This document shows positions 6,270 to 9,500 of a stretch of 9,500 nucleotides of DNA, one piece after another. The first letter of the stretch is position 1, and every line of letters begins with the position of its first letter. The stretch lies in assembly GCA_045580645.1 (NCBI GenBank), contig JAZNOG010000092.1, positions 1 to 9,500 on the forward strand, in the 5' to 3' direction. The notes below the pieces were generated by a model, which did no database searches, was not told where the DNA came from, and saw only the letters and a list, made by a program, of their open reading frames with translations. A program made the translations under genes and the position numbers. This DNA comes from HGM10836 sp045580645. GTDB taxonomy: Bacteria; Bacillota_I; Bacilli_A; RF39; UBA660.

Positions 6270-6396
6270 TTTTAAAAATTAGTTTATTCTTTTAATAATT
6301 TTTATTTTTTATTTTGTTAGAAATTAATATTTAGTTGATATGTAAAGGTAAAAATAAATTTTTAAAACATTTGACAAATTTTAAAAATTAGTTTAT
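6270..6396 (+). repeat. Two copies of an 18-bp direct repeat upstream of topA
   Basis: The 18 bases at 6270-6287 recur exactly at 6379-6396, with core TTTTAAAAATTAGTTTA. The second copy fills the spacer and start of the -10 region of the topA promoter. The first copy has TATTAA where the second has TTGACA. In DNA this AT-rich the match could be partly chance. Confidence 0.5.
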
Positions 6397-6401
6397 ATAA
6401 T
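6371..6401 (+). promoter_or_regulatory. Promoter of topA
   Basis: A perfect -35 TTGACA (6371-6376) is followed after 17 bp by TATATA (6394-6399), or after 19 bp by TATAAT (6396-6401). The first has the better spacing. Transcription would start near 6405, leaving a leader of roughly 15-20 nt before the start codon. Confidence 0.75.
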
Positions 6402-6423
6402 TAGAAGTAAGGACGTGATAGTT

Positions 6424-8448
6424 TTGAAAAATTTAGTAATTGTGGAATCTCCAAGTAAAAGTAAAACAATTGAAAAGTATTTAGGAAAAGATTACAAAGT
6501 TGTATCTTCTAAAGGTCATATTCGTGATTTATCTACAACTGGTAAGTTTGGATTTGGTGTAGATATAGATGATGGTTTTAAACCTAATTATGTTGCTATA
6601 AAAGGAAAGAAAAAAGTTATTACTGATTTGAAAAAAGATGCTAAATTAGTAGATAAAGTTTATCTTGCATCTGATCCGGATAGAGAAGGAGAAGCAATAT
6701 CATGGCATTTAAAAGATGCAATGGGTTTAAAAGATAAAGATTATGAAAGAGTAGTATTTAATGAAATAACTAAGGATAAAGTAATTGAGGCTTTTAATCA
6801 TCCTCGTAAAATAGATGATAATTTAGTTAAATCTCAAGAAACAAGAAGAATACTAGATCGTATAATAGGTTTTAGATTATCGAAACTAATGCAATCAAAA
6901 ACAGGTGGAAAATCAGCAGGTAGGGTTCAATCAGTTGCTTTAAAACTTATCGTAGATAGAGAAGAAGAGATAAATAAATTTGTTCCTGAACAATATTTTA
7001 CAATAACCGCATATTTTAATGAATTTGAATCAGATTTATATGCTTATAATCATGAGAATATTGAAATAAAATCTTTAAAAGAAAAGGATGATATTTTAAA
7101 TAAGTTATCTAATACATTTAAAATAGATGAAGTATCGAAAAAGGAAAAAAATAAGAAAGCAAAAGCTCCATATACAACATCAACGCTTCAACAGGATGCT
7201 TCAAATAAGCTAAATTTTAATGGTAAAAAAACTATGTCTATTGCTCAAAAACTATATGAAGGAATTGATTTGGAAAATGAAACCACAGGGTTAATTACTT
7301 ATATGAGAACTGATTCTATTCGTTTAAGTGATGAATTTATAAAAGCATCTAATAAATTTATTATAGACAATTTTGGAAAAGAATATATAGGATATGCCAA
7401 AACAAGTAAGAAAACAGATAATGTTCAAGATGCACATGAAGCAATTAGGCCTACAAGTATTTTTAGAACTCCAGAAAAGGTAAAAAATTATTTAACACCA
7501 GATGAATATAAATTATATAAAATGATTTATATTCGTGCTCTTGCTTCACTTATGATTGATGCAAAACAACTACAAACAACAATTATATTAGATAATAATA
7601 ATTATCAATTTAAAACAACAGGTAGTATTTTGATATTTGATGGTTATTTAAAAGTATATAAAGATTATGAAGAAAGTTCAGATGTAGTTTTACCTGATTT
7701 AGAAAACTATAAAACTGATGTTTTGATTTCAAATAAAATAGAAAGTGAAGAACATTATACTAAACCACTTCCTAGATATACAGAAGCAAAGCTTATTAAA
7801 GAACTTGAAGAATTAGGAATTGGTAGACCTAGTACTTATGTAAAAATAATTGATACTTTAAAAGAAAGAGAGTATGTAGTTTTAGAAGAAAAGAAATTTA
7901 AACCTACTGAAATAGGTATAGAAACCACTAATAAGTTACAAGAATTTTTCTCGCATATTATAAATGTAGAATATACTGCAAATATGGAAAAAGATTTAGA
8001 TGAAGTTGCAGATGGTAAAATAGTATGGAATAATCTTTTAGAAAAATTTTGGAATGAGTTTGAACCATCTGTTAAAGATGCATTTAGTAATATGGAAAAG
8101 AAAGCTCCTGAAGAAACTGGAGAAATATGTCCAGAATGTGGTAAGGCTTTAGTTATTAGAAAAGGTAAGTATGGGACATTTACTGCTTGTAGTAATTATC
8201 CTGAATGTAAATATGTTAAAAAAGAAGAAAAGACTATTAATGTTATAATGGATTGTCCTAAATGTAATGGTCATATAATTGAAAAGAAAACTAAAAAAGG
8301 GAAAATATTTTACGCATGTGATAATTTTCCGAAATGTAATTTTGCATTATGGGATAAACCTATAAATGAATTTTGTCCAAAATGTAATGAAGTTTTGGTA
8401 GAAAAGAAAGATAAAATTAAATGTTCTGTTTGTGAATATGAAAAATAG
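6424..8448 (+). CDS. topA: DNA topoisomerase I (type IA)
   Basis: This 674-aa enzyme relaxes negative supercoils by cutting and passing single strands. The TOPRIM domain opens with NLVIVESPSKSKTIEKYLG (catalytic E8) and includes ASDPDREGEAISWHL (residues 82-96, acidic D84 and D86). The active-site tyrosine is Y293 in GLITYMRTDS. Other conserved blocks are GRVQSVAL (167-173 region), DAHEAIRPT (336-344) and LGIGRPSTY (464-472). Three C-terminal tetracysteine zinc ribbons follow: C569/C572/C589/C595, C611/C614/C632/C638 and C651/C654/C667/C670. The start is taken as TTG 6424, because AAGGACGTGAT (6409-6419) differs by one base from the ideal ribosome-binding sequence and the protein then begins MKNLVIVESP, as in relatives. 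A GTG at 6415 lies within that site. In Bacillus, dprA separates rnhB from topA; here it is absent. Confidence 0.97.
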   Translation: MKNLVIVESPSKSKTIEKYLGKDYKVVSSKGHIRDLSTTGKFGFGVDIDDGFKPNYVAIKGKKKVITDLKKDAKLVDKVYLASDPDREGEAISWHLKDAMGLKDKDYERVVFNEITKDKVIEAFNHPRKIDDNLVKSQETRRILDRIIGFRLSKLMQSKTGGKSAGRVQSVALKLIVDREEEINKFVPEQYFTITAYFNEFESDLYAYNHENIEIKSLKEKDDILNKLSNTFKIDEVSKKEKNKKAKAPYTTSTLQQDASNKLNFNGKKTMSIAQKLYEGIDLENETTGLITYMRTDSIRLSDEFIKASNKFIIDNFGKEYIGYAKTSKKTDNVQDAHEAIRPTSIFRTPEKVKNYLTPDEYKLYKMIYIRALASLMIDAKQLQTTIILDNNNYQFKTTGSILIFDGYLKVYKDYEESSDVVLPDLENYKTDVLISNKIESEEHYTKPLPRYTEAKLIKELEELGIGRPSTYVKIIDTLKEREYVVLEEKKFKPTEIGIETTNKLQEFFSHIINVEYTANMEKDLDEVADGKIVWNNLLEKFWNEFEPSVKDAFSNMEKKAPEETGEICPECGKALVIRKGKYGTFTACSNYPECKYVKKEEKTINVIMDCPKCNGHIIEKKTKKGKIFYACDNFPKCNFALWDKPINEFCPKCNEVLVEKKDKIKCSVCEYEK

Positions 8449-8464
8449 GAAATCCTATTTTTTT
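8441..8464 (+). terminator. Intrinsic terminator after topA
   Basis: AAAAATAGG (8441-8449) pairs perfectly with CCTATTTTT (8454-8462) around an AAAT loop, with T's to 8464. The topA stop codon (8446-8448) lies in the left arm. Confidence 0.82.
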
Positions 8465-8531
8465 ATTTTGTTAGGTGAAACATTACTCTTTTGCGTATTA
8501 TATATAAAGATATTTTTTAAAGGAGGAAAGT

Positions 8532-9400
8532 GTGTTGGAAACAGAAGAGATAAAAATAGAAAGTATGATATATGAAATAAGGGGAAAACAAGTTATGCTT
8601 GATAGTGATTTAGCTAAACTTTATAAGTGCCAAAATGGGACAAAAACTATAAATCAAGCTGTAAAAAGACACATTAATAGATTCCCAGAAAGATTTATGT
8701 TTCAATTAACAATCAGGGAATTTGAAAATTTGTGGTCCCAAATTGGGACCGCAAATGTAAAAATGAAAAGAACAATGCCCTATGCATTTACTGAACAAGG
8801 TGTAGCAATGCTTGCAACAGTTTTAAGGACCTCAGTTGCAGAAGAAGTAAGTATAAGTATTATGGATGCATTTGTATCAATGAGAAAATATATATCATCA
8901 AACTTAATTGAACAAAAATATATAAATAATATGGTTTTAAAGCATGATGAAAGATTAAATATATTAGAAAAAACTTTTGATAAGTTTGAAACCAAATCAA
9001 ATGAAATATATTTCTATGGCCAAATATATGATGCATATTCAAAGATATTAGATATATTTAAAGAAGCTAAAGAAGAACTTATTGTAATAGATAGTTATGA
9101 AGATAAAACTATTTTAGATATGATTAAAAACATAAAAGTAAAAGTTATTCAATTACCAAAGAAAACAATAAACTAAGTCCGTTAGATATAGAAAAATATA
9201 ATAAACAATATAACAACTTAACTATTATTTATAATAATACATTTCATGATAGATATTTTATATTAGATAAAAAGCAACTCTATCATTGTGGTGCTTCAAT
9301 AAATCATGCGGGTTCTAAAACATTTTCTATAAATAAATTAGAGGATATTGCAGTTAAAAAATTGTTGCTAAATAGAACAAAGTTATTTAATAATAAGTGA
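8532..9400 (+). pseudogene. ORF6N-domain protein with PLD-like C-terminal region, split by a frameshift
   Basis: The intact first part (8532-9176, 214 aa) has an ORF6N domain at about residues 9-120, with MIYEIRGKQVMLDSDLAKLY, FPERFMFQL and YAFTEQGVAMLATVL. This DNA-binding-type domain is common in phage antirepressors and RhuM-like accessory proteins. A helical linker (125-155) leads to FYGQIYDAYSKILDIFKEAK and ELIVIDSYEDKTILDMI, the opening of a PLD-like domain. The frame then reads off course to TAA at 9174-9176. In the next frame from 9152 to TGA 9398-9400 the expected rest appears: ITKENNKLSPLDIEKYN, then FHDRYFILD and YHCGASINHAGSKTFSI. Loss of one base near 9150-9152 explains the break. 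AGGAGG (8521-8526) precedes a GTG (8532) or an equally plausible TTG (8535). The truncated protein keeps the whole ORF6N domain and might retain some activity. Role unknown; phage or mobile origin is likely from the family. Confidence 0.85.
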
Positions 9401-9419
9401 TAATAATCAATATATCTAT

Positions 9420-9436
9420 TAAAAAACAATTTTTTA
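9420..9436 (+). terminator. Possible weak terminator after the ORF6N gene
   Basis: TAAAAAA (9420-9426) can pair with TTTTTTA (9430-9436) over a CAA loop just after the ORF6N stop. Only A:T pairs are involved, so it may simply be low-complexity sequence. Confidence 0.25.
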
Positions 9437-9439
9437 TAT

Positions 9440-9445
9440 TATAAT
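9440..9445 (+). promoter_or_regulatory. Possible -10 element for the gene at the right edge
   Basis: A perfect TATAAT lies 18 bases upstream of the ATG at 9463, but no recognisable -35 is present at the right distance (TATTAA at 17 bp). In AT-rich DNA this could be chance. Confidence 0.35.
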
Positions 9446-9462
9446 TTAATTAGTGATGTATT

Positions 9463-9500
9463 ATGGAGATAGAACTTAATAATAAAACTTATAATGTTAT
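9463..9500 (+). CDS. Start of an unidentified gene, cut by the window edge
   Basis: The frame opens MEIELNNKTYNV and runs off the window. Support comes from a GTGATG sequence (9453-9458) that resembles the GGTGAT ribosome-binding sites used in this window, a TATAAT upstream, and its position after the ORF6N stop. Twelve residues are too few to identify a family. The opening strand-turn pattern would suit many proteins, including YgjP-type metallopeptidases, but that is a guess. Confidence 0.45.
   Translation, partial: MEIELNNKTYNV

Noticed and set aside
6238..6370. Possible small RNA or leader in the AT-rich gap before topA
   Set aside because: No GC-containing stem, riboswitch-like conserved core or coding frame is visible; only low-complexity A/T runs and the direct repeat.
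8780..9042. Two overlapping minus-strand frames inside the ORF6N gene
   Set aside because: Shadows of the ORF6N coding sequence; no ribosome-binding site or recognisable family.

Overview
The window is extremely AT-rich (by eye roughly a quarter G+C). Shine-Dalgarno sites are of the AGGAGG and AAGGTGAT type, TGG encodes Trp, and TGA acts as a stop. Gene content (YlbD/YlbE pair, RbgA, RNase HII and TopA in Firmicutes-like order, Rpn and ORF6N accessory genes) points to a low-GC Bacillota genome, most likely an uncultured or host-associated member of the Bacilli. That placement is inference from gene families, not a taxonomic test. All credible genes lie on the + strand.

Layout: (1) 2-777 is the decayed 3' part of an Rpn-family PD-(D/E)XK nuclease gene, broken by a frameshift and a nonsense codon. 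(2) 821-1395 is a translationally coupled ylbD-ylbE pair ending in an intrinsic terminator. (3) 1426-2773 is a prepilin cassette. It holds a 57-aa mini-prepilin with no glutamate at mature position 5, a 154-aa four-cysteine prepilin, and a 181-aa likely major pilin with its own promoter, followed by a terminator. (4) 2775-6237 is a probable housekeeping operon: nfo (endonuclease IV), a HAD hydrolase, rbgA/ylqF, and an RNase HII carrying an unusual nucleotidyltransferase-like N-terminal domain; a terminator follows. (5) 6371-8464 is topA with a consensus promoter and a terminator. (6) 8532-9400 is an ORF6N-type protein with a PLD-like C-terminal region, broken by a one-base frameshift. (7) From 9463 a further reading frame runs off the right edge.

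The core genes serve DNA repair (Nfo), removal of RNA from DNA (RNase HII), 50S ribosome assembly (RbgA) and control of supercoiling (TopA). The prepilins would be cleaved, assembled and exported by type IV pilus or competence-type machinery encoded elsewhere, since no ATPase, platform protein or prepilin peptidase is present here. The two flanking accessory genes are both frameshifted, so the core block sits between decaying mobile-type genes.

No tRNA, rRNA, CRISPR array, riboswitch or insertion-sequence ends were recognised. The clearest unusual features are the domain fusion at RNase HII, the mini-prepilin, and the paired one-base lesions in the accessory genes.
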